This document shows positions 38,263-47,426 of a stretch of DNA of 64,000 bases, piece by piece. Within the stretch, counting starts at the first letter, position 1. Every line of letters begins with the position of its first letter. The DNA lies in NCBI RefSeq assembly GCF_002846555.1, contig NZ_PJMS01000001.1, positions 2,542,001 through 2,606,000 on the forward strand, written 5' to 3'. Both the position numbers and the translations under genes were made by a program. Origin of the DNA: Aquimarina sp. MAR_2010_214 (GTDB lineage Bacteria > Bacteroidota > Bacteroidia > Flavobacteriales > Flavobacteriaceae). The notes below the pieces were generated by a model that saw nothing but the letters and a program-made list of their open reading frames with translations, searched no databases and was not told where the DNA came from.

Positions 38263-38478
38263 ATGAAACAAATTTTTCATCCTTTCCTAAAAGGAAAAAC
38301 AATCATGCTATTTTTATTTTCTTTTTTGTTTGTTTTTTCTTCACAAGCTCAGATTAAACATTTGATAAGCTATATAAACTCCTGGGGTAGTAACTCCAAT
38401 CGGGTTGATTATGATTATCTAGCGCATATTACCTATCCTTTTACCTTAACAGGATACTTCAAGAGACAAATTATCTAA
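38263..38478 (+). pseudogene. 5' remnant of a GH18 chitinase-like gene
   Basis: The frame encodes 71 residues: a good signal peptide (about 1-29, ending FSSQAQ) and then IKHLISYINSWGSNSNRVDYDYLAHITYPF. This aligns with the start of GH18 domains, for example KVIGYMPSWQGDANSIQYDKLTHINYSF in the second catalytic domain of the chitinase at 8.6-12.5 kb. After TLTG the sequence departs and the frame stops; the catalytic DxxDxDxE and the rest of the barrel are absent. The GH16 gene begins 20 bp later. I read this as a chitinase gene whose body was deleted, leaving its promoter and signal sequence in front of a laminarinase. It may still be translated as a short secreted peptide. Confidence 0.6.
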
Positions 38479-38497
38479 CTTAAATTACACAATTGAC

Positions 38498-40225
38498 ATG
38501 AATATAATTAAAGCATTACTTTTTCTGACTTTTCTCATAATAATATGCCCTACAGTTAAGTCCCAAAACTGGAATTTAGTTTGGCAAGATGAATTTAATA
38601 ACAGCATTAGTTCAGATTGGGTTTTTGAAACCGGAAATGGTTCTTCAGGATGGGGTAACAATGAGTTGCAATATTATCGCCGTGAGAATGCCACTGTAGA
38701 AAATGGTAAATTAGTTATTACTGCCAAAAAAGAAAATTTTGGAGGGCACAATTACACCTCTGCAAGAATGAAAACTCAAGGTAGAAAAAAATTCAAATAT
38801 GGAAAAATAGAAGCACGAATAGCTTTGCCTTCAGGACAAGGATTGTGGCCGGCTTTCTGGATGCTAGGAAGTAATATTACGTCTGTAGGTTGGCCAGCTT
38901 GCGGTGAAATTGATATTATGGAACACGTAAACAATGCTCCTGATATTCATGGTACGATACACTGGAAGGATCATAATAATAATTATGCATCTTATGGAGG
39001 GCATACTGCGGCGAATGTAACTAATTATCATGTGTATTCAGTAGAATGGAATGAGAAAAGCATTACGTGGTTTATTGATGGAAATCAATATCATATAACA
39101 GATATAAGTAATGGTGTTAATGGGACAAGTGAGTTCCATGATAATTATTTTCTACTGCTAAATTTAGCAGTAGGAGGTAATTGGCCGGGATTTTCGGTTA
39201 ACAACAGTAAATTACCGGCACGTATGTATGTAGATTATGTACGAGTGTACCAATCTGGTGGTGTAAACCCTAATCCTACTACTGGAGATGTAACTCTATA
39301 TTTGGATTGCCCGCATAAAGGATTTTCAGTAGGCCTTTCTGAAGGAAGTTATACAAAAGCACAGCTAGAGGCTTTAGGAATGCCCAATGATAAAGTATCT
39401 TCTTTACGTGTAAAATCAGGATATAAAGCAACATTGTATTGGGATGACAATTTTAAAGGCGCTAGTCTAGTCAAAACTTCTGATGATAGTTGTTTGAACA
39501 ATGATGGAAGTTGGAATGATAAAATGACTTCTATAATTGTTTCCAAAACAAATGATGGCGGATCCAGTCAGGCGATTGAGGCAGAGAACTATACTAATAT
39601 GTCTGGTGTTCAGAAAGAAAATTGTTCAGAAGGAGGGCAAAATGTAGGGTACATAGATACAGGAGATTGGATGGCATATACCAATATCAATTTTCCCACT
39701 TCTGGGAATTATCGTATTGAATACCGTGTCGCCAGTTTATCAGAAGGAGGGAAGTTATCGGCTGATCTGAATGCCGGCACAACGGTTTTGGGCGCATTAA
39801 ATATCCCATCAACAGGAGGTTGGCAAAACTGGACTACAATATCACACACAGTAAATGTAAATGCCGGAACTCATTCTTTTGGAATATATGCTGTATCCGG
39901 AGGGTGGAATATCAACTGGATAAAAATAACAAAACGAAGTAATGCTAAAATAGCACTTGATACGAAGACCGATACAGGAGAGGACTTAAATTCAAAAATA
40001 ACTATATATCCTAATCCCATAACTGATGAATTAAATATCAAAGGGATTGTTAGTACATCAGAGATATCGATTGTAAATATATCGGGTCAATTAGAGAAAA
40101 ACCTACTATTAGAAAAAGGCGACAATTCTTTAAAGTTTGATGTCCGTTCATTAAAGCCAGGAACTTATTTTGTAAGAATACATAATGGAATAGCTTTAAA
40201 AGTATTCAGATTTATGAAAAAATAA
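38498..40225 (+). CDS. Secreted GH16 laminarinase with beta-gamma-crystallin, CBM6 and T9SS tail
   Basis: A 575-residue enzyme. The signal peptide runs to about 23. The GH16 domain (about 25-252) has GEIDIMEH with Glu137, Asp139 and Glu142, and ends at YVDYVRVYQ, the pattern of endo-beta-1,3-glucanases. It continues with a beta-gamma-crystallin-like domain (about 262-347) carrying two calcium motifs (NDKVSS, NDKMTS), a CBM6 (about 355-478; IEAENYTNMSG... NINWIKIT) and a T9SS sorting domain (about 500-575; ITIYPNPI... LKPGTYFVRI). It lies 20 bp downstream of a GH18 remnant and is therefore probably transcribed from promoter copy C. A strong terminator follows directly. Confidence 0.92.
   Translation: MNIIKALLFLTFLIIICPTVKSQNWNLVWQDEFNNSISSDWVFETGNGSSGWGNNELQYYRRENATVENGKLVITAKKENFGGHNYTSARMKTQGRKKFKYGKIEARIALPSGQGLWPAFWMLGSNITSVGWPACGEIDIMEHVNNAPDIHGTIHWKDHNNNYASYGGHTAANVTNYHVYSVEWNEKSITWFIDGNQYHITDISNGVNGTSEFHDNYFLLLNLAVGGNWPGFSVNNSKLPARMYVDYVRVYQSGGVNPNPTTGDVTLYLDCPHKGFSVGLSEGSYTKAQLEALGMPNDKVSSLRVKSGYKATLYWDDNFKGASLVKTSDDSCLNNDGSWNDKMTSIIVSKTNDGGSSQAIEAENYTNMSGVQKENCSEGGQNVGYIDTGDWMAYTNINFPTSGNYRIEYRVASLSEGGKLSADLNAGTTVLGALNIPSTGGWQNWTTISHTVNVNAGTHSFGIYAVSGGWNINWIKITKRSNAKIALDTKTDTGEDLNSKITIYPNPITDELNIKGIVSTSEISIVNISGQLEKNLLLEKGDNSLKFDVRSLKPGTYFVRIHNGIALKVFRFMKK
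39281..39930 (+). repeat. Crystallin-CBM6 cassette, copy 1 (near-identical DNA)
   Basis: 650 bp covering the beta-gamma-crystallin and CBM6 domains. It is nearly identical, without length change, to 41787-42436 and to 44029-44678. Long runs such as the segment around 39440-39530 agree base for base among copies. This indicates recent duplication or ongoing gene conversion. Confidence 0.88.
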
Positions 40226-40231
40226 AATAAG

Positions 40232-40267
40232 AAGCAGGAAACTTAGTTTCAGTTTCCTGCTTTTTTT
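40232..40267 (+). terminator. Strong rho-independent terminator after the GH16 gene
   Basis: GCAGGAAAC (40234-40242) pairs with GTTTCCTGC (40252-40260), followed by seven T residues. It is 8 bp after the stop codon, so the next gene needs its own promoter. Confidence 0.9.
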
Positions 40268-40301
40268 AACAAATTACTTAATTAACACAAACCTCAATAG
40301 A

Positions 40302-42740
40302 ATGAAACTTATTAATTCTTTGCTTACAATTTTAATGATGAGCACGACACTCTTTTTACAAGCTCAGCAAAATAAAGATCATTTGATTCTTGGTAGTATT
40401 CAATCATTCAAGGAATCTTTACAACAAAAAGTCATAGCACAAAAAACTTTAAAAAAAAGCAACAATAATCCTATTTTATCAGTTCGAGTTCCCAGTGGAA
40501 AACTCCTTGATCTTGAAATCAGGTTTCATGAGAAATTAAATGAAAAACTTACACTAACGGGTAAGGTTTCAGGAGTTGAGAACAGTAATTTTTCCATCAA
40601 CTCAAATGAAATGATGCTTACGGGGCATATTTTGCTGAATGATCAAAAAATAGCATATACCTATGCTACTACAGCAAATGGTTCTGTATCAATTACAAAA
40701 ACTGATATTAATGAAGTACTCTGTATAGGGTTGCCTCGGGTTTCTAATGAAAAGAGTTCCCAAAAAACAAAAAAGACAACTAATTCTGAAGCAAAGGCAG
40801 CGGTAAATAATCTACAGAGCAATCCAGGCGCTGCAACTTGTATATATCTTGACTATGATGGTCATTATTTACCTGCAGGTTCTAGATGGAACAAGGGTAA
40901 ACCCATCAACGCAGCACCTTCGGGATTTTCTAATTCTCAAATTGTGGAATCTTGGGAGGTTGTAGCTGAAGATTTTCGCCCTTTTAACATTAATGTTACT
41001 ACAAATAAGGCTGTTTTTGATTCATATCCATATAAGAAAAGAATGTGGTGCGTATTTACACCAACCAATACAGCAGCTCCAGGTGCAGGAGGTGTTGCCT
41101 ATATGAACTCATTTGGTTTTATTGAGAATGAAGTGTGTTGGGTGTTTCAGGGAGGAGCCAAATTTTCTGGTGAGGCCGCTTCTCATGAACTAGGTCATAC
41201 GCTAGGTCTGGGGCATGATGGTCGTACGAACCCTAAAGAAGAATATTTTGCAGGTCATAACAGCTGGGCACCTATCATGGGTGTAGGGTATGGAAAACCT
41301 ATCTCGCAATGGAGTCGTGGAGAATATGCAAGTTCTAATAATACTCAGAATGATCTTTCTATTATGGATCAGTTTATTGATTTTAGAAAAGATGATTATG
41401 GGAATAATTTTTCATCTGCTACTACTTTAGTAAGTGATCAATCTGGAAATATCGGTCAGAAAAATGGTGTTATTGAAAGAACTTCAGACAAGGATATGTT
41501 CTCTTTTAATTGTGGGACAGGAAATGTTAGCATAGATATAAAAACAGTTAACAGGCATGGGAATTTAGATATTTTAGCAACATTATATGATGGCTCTGGT
41601 AAATCAATAGGTGTTTTTAACGGAGGAAGTTTAAATACCAAACTTGATGCCTATCTCCATACCGGAAAATATTATATTTCGGTCGATGGAACAGGATCAG
41701 GAAACCCTGCTACAAATGGATATTCAGATTATGCATCTCTTGGAACTTTCCAGATAACTGGAAAAATACCGCCATCTGTCGCTTCTACTGGAAATGTGAC
41801 CTTATATCTAGATTGCCCATATAGCGGGTTTTCAGCAGGCCTTTCTGAAGGAAGTTATACAAAAGCACAGCTAGAGGCTTTAGGAATGCCCAATGATAAA
41901 GTATCTTCTTTACGTGTAAAACCAGGGTATAAAGCAACATTGTATTGGGATGACAATTTTAAAGGCGCTAGTCTAGTCAAAACTTCTGATGATAGTTGTT
42001 TGAACAACGATGGGAGTTGGAATGATAAAATGACTTCTATAATTGTTTCCAAAACAAATGATGGCGGATCCAGTGAGGTGATTGAGGCAGAAAATTATGC
42101 TTCTATGTCTGGTGTTCAGAAAGAAAATTGTTCAGAAGGAGGGCAAAATGTAGGGTACATAGATACAGGAGATTGGATGGCGTATACCAATATCAATTTT
42201 CCCACTTCTGGGAATTATCGTATTGAATACCGTGTCGCCAGTTTATCAGAAGGAGGGAAGTTATCGGCTGATCTGAATGCCGGCACAACGGTTTTGGGCG
42301 CATTAAATATTCCATCAACAGGAGGTTGGCAAAACTGGACTACAATATCACACACAGTAAATGTAAATGCCGGAACTCATTCTTTTGGAATATATGCTGT
42401 ATCCGGAGGATGGAATATCAACTGGATAAAAATAACAGAGCAGAATACTGCTCGATCGTTTGATTCATCTTTAGCTCAAAATGCAAAGCTTATCAAAGGA
42501 GTAAAAGAAATAAATACAACTAGAATATATCCAAACCCTTTTACAAAATCAATCCAATTTAAGTTTGGTAAGAGCCATGCAAATGTTACTATTTTTGATG
42601 CTTTAGGGCGCATAGTAATGGCTTTAAAAACTATTGAGTCAGGTAAATCTATTGATCTTTCTAATCTAGATAAGGGATTATATATGGTCACTATAGAAAA
42701 AGAAGGAATTAAAGAAACAAAACGTATAATTAAAGAATGA
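40302..42740 (+). CDS. Secreted metzincin-type zinc metalloprotease with beta-gamma-crystallin, CBM6 and T9SS tail
   Basis: An 812-residue protein. The signal peptide runs to about 21, followed by a propeptide-like region (about 22-165). The protease domain (about 175-350) has the metzincin zinc motif HELGHTLGLGHD (His295, Glu296, His299, His305), with a later PIMGVGYG that supplies the Met-turn. A prepeptidase C-terminal-like beta domain (about 365-480; DKDMFSFNCGTGNVSIDI... KYYISVDGTG) follows, then the beta-gamma-crystallin domain (about 495-582), CBM6 (about 590-712) and T9SS sorting domain (about 735-812). It has no glycosidase domain. The carbohydrate-binding tail suggests it attacks protein embedded in polysaccharide walls. 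From 41787 to the stop, its DNA is nearly identical to the end of the next gene. Confidence 0.88.
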   Translation: MKLINSLLTILMMSTTLFLQAQQNKDHLILGSIQSFKESLQQKVIAQKTLKKSNNNPILSVRVPSGKLLDLEIRFHEKLNEKLTLTGKVSGVENSNFSINSNEMMLTGHILLNDQKIAYTYATTANGSVSITKTDINEVLCIGLPRVSNEKSSQKTKKTTNSEAKAAVNNLQSNPGAATCIYLDYDGHYLPAGSRWNKGKPINAAPSGFSNSQIVESWEVVAEDFRPFNINVTTNKAVFDSYPYKKRMWCVFTPTNTAAPGAGGVAYMNSFGFIENEVCWVFQGGAKFSGEAASHELGHTLGLGHDGRTNPKEEYFAGHNSWAPIMGVGYGKPISQWSRGEYASSNNTQNDLSIMDQFIDFRKDDYGNNFSSATTLVSDQSGNIGQKNGVIERTSDKDMFSFNCGTGNVSIDIKTVNRHGNLDILATLYDGSGKSIGVFNGGSLNTKLDAYLHTGKYYISVDGTGSGNPATNGYSDYASLGTFQITGKIPPSVASTGNVTLYLDCPYSGFSAGLSEGSYTKAQLEALGMPNDKVSSLRVKPGYKATLYWDDNFKGASLVKTSDDSCLNNDGSWNDKMTSIIVSKTNDGGSSEVIEAENYASMSGVQKENCSEGGQNVGYIDTGDWMAYTNINFPTSGNYRIEYRVASLSEGGKLSADLNAGTTVLGALNIPSTGGWQNWTTISHTVNVNAGTHSFGIYAVSGGWNINWIKITEQNTARSFDSSLAQNAKLIKGVKEINTTRIYPNPFTKSIQFKFGKSHANVTIFDALGRIVMALKTIESGKSIDLSNLDKGLYMVTIEKEGIKETKRIIKE
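41787..42740 (+). repeat. Crystallin-CBM6-sorting-domain cassette, copy 2
   Basis: 954 bp, the same length as 44029-44982 and nearly identical to it through the stop codon, including the T9SS sorting domain. The first 650 bp also match copy 1 (39281-39930), but the sorting domain there differs. Confidence 0.9.
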
Positions 42741-42771
42741 TTTACCCCTAAAATGCCTACTGGTTAATTAT

Positions 42772-42850
42772 GTGAATAGTGGATAAGAAGGTTATAAATG
42801 TCAGAGTATAGATTGTTGTTTTAAGCACTAGACCTTTATCCATTATTCAC
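42772..42850. repeat. 15-bp inverted repeat with 49-nt loop downstream of the metalloprotease gene
   Basis: GTGAATAGTGGATAA (42772-42786) pairs with TTATCCATTATTCAC (42836-42850); the one non-Watson-Crick position is a G-T pair. It lies 31 bp after a stop codon, has no T-run, and could be an mRNA-stabilising hairpin or a recombination scar. Confidence 0.45.
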
Positions 42851-43008
42851 TATAATTACTTTAGTTAGTAAAATTTAAGAACTGGAAAATTTAATATCGA
42901 ATTTTTGAGCTGACACAAGACTGAAAAGTTATTAATTCATAGGCTCAGTAATAAAGATAAAGCCTGTCTTTTTAAAGAAAAACACCTTTTAAAACCTAAA
43001 ATACAATC

Positions 43009-44982
43009 ATGATTAAGCTACAAATTGACTCTAAATCTCAAGATTTCCCTAGGGACATCTATATAAGTGAATTATCGGCAGTTATTAGAATAAAAAAGCA
43101 AAATTTTATCTCCCTTTCTTTATGGTTTTGTTTATTACTTTACCTAATTACTCAAGCTGTAGTTTCGCAAACTATCATGTTTGATGATTTTAACTACAAC
43201 GCCATAAACGATAGCGAGTTTGGAAAATTTAATAAATGGAATGTAATTAATGGCGTAAGCGGTCCTCCAGAAGGTGGATTGTATTTAGCCAATAATGTAC
43301 GCTTCAAAAATGACCCTAATAATAATACCAACCGTCTTATGACTCTTAGTACCACTGTAAACGGTCAGACTAAGGCAAGCACACACTCTCGTGTTGAAAC
43401 AGCTGGTTTTGAATATTTTGAGGGAACCTATTCTGCAAGGGTATACTATTCTGACCTTCCTTATAAATATAAAGACGCTAATATTCAGACATTTTATACC
43501 ATAGTAAGTAGCGCTTTAGGGAATGATGGATCACGGTACAGTGAGTTGGATTTTGAATATATGGCTTCAGACAAATGGGGAATATCCAAAGACAATAAAG
43601 TAATGTATCTAACCTCTTGGAACAGATATATTCCAGACCCATGGCAAGCTTGGAAACGCTATTTCGCATATCAAAAATCTTTTGAAGGCTGGCATGTATT
43701 TACTGTTTCCTGTACAGATGGTGAAAATGTAAAATATTGGATTGATGATGAATATATGGGAGCTATGTCTACTACTGATAATGACGGAAGTTCGGTATAT
43801 CCTAGAAGCAATATGCAGGTTGCTTTTGCGAATTGGATATGGAATAATGTTGTAGGAGATAGTTCTGAAAATCGCACAACCACAATGGAAGTGGACTGGG
43901 TATTATTTTCCAAAAATCAGGAATTACTTCCTCAACAGGTTAAAAATTTAGTAGGCACTTATAGGTCACAAGGAATAAAAAGAAGAAATCTTGCAGGTCA
44001 AACCTTTATTGACACTCCTAATCCTACTACCGGAAATGTGACCTTATATCTAGATTGCCCATATAGCGGGTTTTCAGCAGGCCTTTCTGAAGGAAGTTAT
44101 ACAAAAACACAACTAGAAGCTTTAGGAATGCTCGATAATAAAGTATCCTCTTTACGTGTAAAATCAGGATATAAAGCAACATTGTATTGGGATGACAATT
44201 TTAAAGGCGCTAGTCTAGTCAAAACTTCTGATGATAGTTGTTTGAACAATGATGGAAGTTGGAATGATAAGATGACTTCTATAATTGTTTCCAAAACAAA
44301 TGGTGGCGGATCCAGTCAGGCGATTGAGGCAGAGAACTATACTAATATGTCTGGTGTTCAGAAAGAAAATTGTTCAGAAGGAGGGCAAAATGTAGGGTAT
44401 ATAGATACAGGAGATTGGATGGCGTATACCAATATCAATTTTCCCACTTCTGGCAATTATCGTATTAAATACCGTGTCGCCAGTTTATCAGAAGGAGGGA
44501 AGCTATCGGCTGATCTGAATGCCGGAGCAACGGTTTTGGGAACATTAAATATCCCATCAACAGGAGGTTGGCAAAACTGGACTACAATATCACACACAGT
44601 AAATGTAAATGCCGGAACTCATTCTTTTGGAATATATGCTGTATCCGGAGGATGGAATATCAACTGGATAAAAATAACAGAGCAAAATACTGCTCGATCG
44701 TTTGATTCACCTTTAGCTCAAAATGCAAAGCTTATCAAAGGAGTAAAAGAAATAAATACAACTAGAATATATCCAAACCCTTTTACAAAATCAATCCAAT
44801 TTAAGTTTGATAAAAGCCATGCAAATGTTACTATTTTTGATGCTTTAGGGCGTATAGTAATGGCTTTAAAAACTATTGAGTCAGGTAAATCTATTGATCT
44901 TTCTAATCTAGATAAGGGATTATATATGGTCACTATAGAAAAAGAAGGAATTAAAGAAACAAAGCGTATAATTAAAGAATAA
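43009..44982 (+). CDS. Divergent GH16-like secreted protein with beta-gamma-crystallin, CBM6 and T9SS tail
   Basis: A 657-residue protein. The hydrophobic signal segment is at about 35-53, so the N-terminus before it (rich in charged residues) is unusually long and an internal start is possible. The catalytic-like domain (about 56-300) has the GH16 fold pattern: IMFDDFNYN, an ARVYYSD strand, and SELDFEYM with Glu179, Asp181 and Glu183, i.e. E-x-D-x-E rather than the E-x-D-x-x-E of the other GH16 enzymes here, then WIDDEYMG and TTMEVDWVLF. The specific substrate is not clear. The beta-gamma-crystallin (about 343-428), CBM6 (about 437-560) and T9SS domain (about 580-657) follow and are almost identical to those of the preceding metalloprotease. 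Confidence 0.75.
   Translation: MIKLQIDSKSQDFPRDIYISELSAVIRIKKQNFISLSLWFCLLLYLITQAVVSQTIMFDDFNYNAINDSEFGKFNKWNVINGVSGPPEGGLYLANNVRFKNDPNNNTNRLMTLSTTVNGQTKASTHSRVETAGFEYFEGTYSARVYYSDLPYKYKDANIQTFYTIVSSALGNDGSRYSELDFEYMASDKWGISKDNKVMYLTSWNRYIPDPWQAWKRYFAYQKSFEGWHVFTVSCTDGENVKYWIDDEYMGAMSTTDNDGSSVYPRSNMQVAFANWIWNNVVGDSSENRTTTMEVDWVLFSKNQELLPQQVKNLVGTYRSQGIKRRNLAGQTFIDTPNPTTGNVTLYLDCPYSGFSAGLSEGSYTKTQLEALGMLDNKVSSLRVKSGYKATLYWDDNFKGASLVKTSDDSCLNNDGSWNDKMTSIIVSKTNGGGSSQAIEAENYTNMSGVQKENCSEGGQNVGYIDTGDWMAYTNINFPTSGNYRIKYRVASLSEGGKLSADLNAGATVLGTLNIPSTGGWQNWTTISHTVNVNAGTHSFGIYAVSGGWNINWIKITEQNTARSFDSPLAQNAKLIKGVKEINTTRIYPNPFTKSIQFKFDKSHANVTIFDALGRIVMALKTIESGKSIDLSNLDKGLYMVTIEKEGIKETKRIIKE
44029..44982 (+). 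repeat. Crystallin-CBM6-sorting-domain cassette, copy 3
   Basis: 954 bp matching copy 2 (41787-42740) with a few scattered substitutions and no length change, and matching copy 1 over the first 650 bp. Confidence 0.9.
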
Positions 44983-45122
44983 TTTATACAAACCATGTTT
45001 TAAAACTGTAATCAAACAATCACAATTCTAAAACTTGGCTACTCAAAGATAACCAGTACTTATACAACAATGATACTAGGTTTAAAATCTTTTGAATTAC
45101 TACAAACTTTAAACTTAACAAA

Positions 45123-47282
45123 ATGAGAACTAAATTTAACAATGGAACAACCAATATCCTCTTTATTGGTTTAATAATGCTTCTAGTTTCAGTAACCCAA
45201 GCACAAACATTACCCTATGAAATTACTAACAATTCAGAATATCCTGATAACGAGGTTTTTGTAGCAGTAGTTGGTATTACAGATGGTCATGTATGGGTAG
45301 ATCCAGCAACGGGCCAGGTTAATCGTATGGATCGCGCTAACAATACAGTTCAAGGACCTGTGATTGATGGGAATCAAGGGCCGGGAAATAATGGATTATA
45401 TGCTAACTGTTTTAGAAAATTGAGTGATATCCCAAACAAAACTATCAATATTCCTAAAATAGCAGGGTGTAGGATTATGATTTCATTTAAAAGTCAATTA
45501 TATCTTTACTTTTTTGGTCACTCGGGTGCTCCTAGCGGATATTCTGCTCCAAACCTGGCCAACCCAACAGATCCAAATCAAGGAATTAAATTTGAATTAA
45601 TCGAATTAACTTATAATGATATTGGCCTATGGTGTAATACGTCAAGAGTAGATTCTTATCAATATCCTATGGGTCTTGAAGTTTGGGGAGACAATTTTTA
45701 TAAAAAAGTAGGAGAATTAAAAAAACACAATGATATTTTAACCCAGTGGCAAGCATCGGCTCCTAATGAATATAAAAGTTTACTAAATACCAATGAAGGA
45801 ACTATTCATTTTCCTACTAAAGTAGAAACATTTCCCAAAAACTTCATGGATGGTTATATTAATGATATTTGGTCTAAGTATGTTAATCAGGAACTTGTAT
45901 TTACATCAGATGCCGGCACATGGAAAGGAAAAGTGCAAAATGGAAATCGATTTGTATTTAATAGAGAGAGTGATGGTCAAGTAGCAATAATTCCCGGTAA
46001 GCCAACTACGATAGAGGCTATGGAAGGAAGTGGAGTTATGGCATCAGGAGAGCGGTGGGATTTGGTAGTACAATCACAAATGGTTGCCGCAATTACGAGA
46101 CATGCTGTGGATTTAAATGTACCTTCGGGAGTATTACAAGATTTTGGAGATACTTCTAAGTATTATAAAACATGGCCATATAATTGGTATTCTAAATTTT
46201 TTCATCAAACCGATATTAGTTTCGAGAGCCAAACGTATACTTTTGCTTATGATGATGTTTATAATCAGTCTGCTACAATACATACTCCAAATCCTAGAAA
46301 TATAAAAATTACACTTGGTGGTCTTTATGGAAGTTCTAATCCTGATCCTACTATCGGAAAAGTAACTTTATTTTTGGATTGTTCATATAGTGGGTTTTCA
46401 GTAGGTCTTTCTGAAGGAAGTTATACAAGAGCGCAGCTAGAAGCATTAGGAATGGCCAATGATAAAGTATCTTCTTTACAGGTACAATCAGGGTACAAGG
46501 CAACATTGTATTGGGATGATAATTTTAGTGGAGCTAGCTTGGTAAAAACTTCTGATGACGATTGTTTAACGAATGATGGTAATTGGAATGATGAAATGAG
46601 TTCTATAATTATATCTAAAACAAGTGGAGAATATAGTCAGGTTATTGAAGCAGAAAACAATGTTGTAGAATCCGGAACGCAAACTGAAACCTGTTCTGAA
46701 GGGGGACTTAATATAGGGTGGATTGATACAGGAGATTGGTTAGTATGGGATGTTACTATTCCTGTAAGCGGATCATATACTGTTGAATATAGAGTGGCAA
46801 GTCCAAATAACAACGGAAAGATCCAATTAGAGCAAGCAGGAGGCACTCCTGTTTTTGGAACCCGTTCTGTACCCAATACAGGAGGGTGGCAAAATTGGAC
46901 CACAGTATCTCACGCTGTTAGTCTAAATGCTGGACAGCAACAAATAGCAATTAAAGCGTTAACCGGAGGATGGAATATAAACTGGCTTAAAATTATTAGT
47001 ATTGATAATAAGGTATTAGAAACGATCAAATCAAACGATAGTAGGAGAAATAAACCAAAATTAGTGGTTTACCCCAATCCTTTTACTAATCAGATTAAGT
47101 TAAAATTCGATGGTAAAGATGCAAGAATCACAATTTTTGATGCTTTAGGGCGTGAAGCATTGCCTTCTACAACTATTCAATCAAATACGTCAATTGAGCT
47201 AACCAATCTTAGTAAAGGGGTGTATTTTATTAAAGTAGATATAGATGGCGAAATAACAACGGAGCAGCTTATCAAAAACTAA
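45123..47282 (+). CDS. Secreted GH64 endo-beta-1,3-glucanase with beta-gamma-crystallin, CBM6 and T9SS tail
   Basis: A 719-residue enzyme. The signal peptide runs to about 28. The GH64 domain (about 30-398) has the family's opening LPYEITNNS...EVFVAVVG, GPGNNGLYANCF, and the catalytic pair in FELIELTYNDIGLWCNTSRVDSYQ: Glu161 as acid and Asp177 as nucleophile. The 16-residue spacing is the same as in the laminaripentaose-producing Streptomyces enzyme (Glu154/Asp170, from memory). GH64 enzymes cut long beta-1,3-glucan, and their relatives lyse yeast cell walls. A beta-gamma-crystallin domain (about 410-495; NDKVSS, NDEMSS), a CBM6 (about 505-625) and a T9SS sorting domain (about 640-719) follow; these are more diverged from the other copies. 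A hairpin terminator lies about 110 bp downstream. Confidence 0.92.
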   Translation: MRTKFNNGTTNILFIGLIMLLVSVTQAQTLPYEITNNSEYPDNEVFVAVVGITDGHVWVDPATGQVNRMDRANNTVQGPVIDGNQGPGNNGLYANCFRKLSDIPNKTINIPKIAGCRIMISFKSQLYLYFFGHSGAPSGYSAPNLANPTDPNQGIKFELIELTYNDIGLWCNTSRVDSYQYPMGLEVWGDNFYKKVGELKKHNDILTQWQASAPNEYKSLLNTNEGTIHFPTKVETFPKNFMDGYINDIWSKYVNQELVFTSDAGTWKGKVQNGNRFVFNRESDGQVAIIPGKPTTIEAMEGSGVMASGERWDLVVQSQMVAAITRHAVDLNVPSGVLQDFGDTSKYYKTWPYNWYSKFFHQTDISFESQTYTFAYDDVYNQSATIHTPNPRNIKITLGGLYGSSNPDPTIGKVTLFLDCSYSGFSVGLSEGSYTRAQLEALGMANDKVSSLQVQSGYKATLYWDDNFSGASLVKTSDDDCLTNDGNWNDEMSSIIISKTSGEYSQVIEAENNVVESGTQTETCSEGGLNIGWIDTGDWLVWDVTIPVSGSYTVEYRVASPNNNGKIQLEQAGGTPVFGTRSVPNTGGWQNWTTVSHAVSLNAGQQQIAIKALTGGWNINWLKIISIDNKVLETIKSNDSRRNKPKLVVYPNPFTNQIKLKFDGKDARITIFDALGREALPSTTIQSNTSIELTNLSKGVYFIKVDIDGEITTEQLIKN

Positions 47283-47391
47283 TTTAACCTATGTAAGGAG
47301 TATACGATAGTTGAAATTATTGGTGACGAAAATATTTTTTTTCTCAGTGTTATTTACTTTTGATCCAAAAACTTTAACTTGTGTAATACTC

Positions 47392-47426
47392 AAAAGAGTC
47401 CTGCTGAAACAGTGGGACTCTTTCTG
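47392..47426 (+). terminator. Terminator hairpin after the GH64 gene
   Basis: AAAGAGTCC (47393-47401) pairs with GGACTCTTT (47415-47423), with inner CTG/CAG pairing and a short T-run. Confidence 0.6.
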
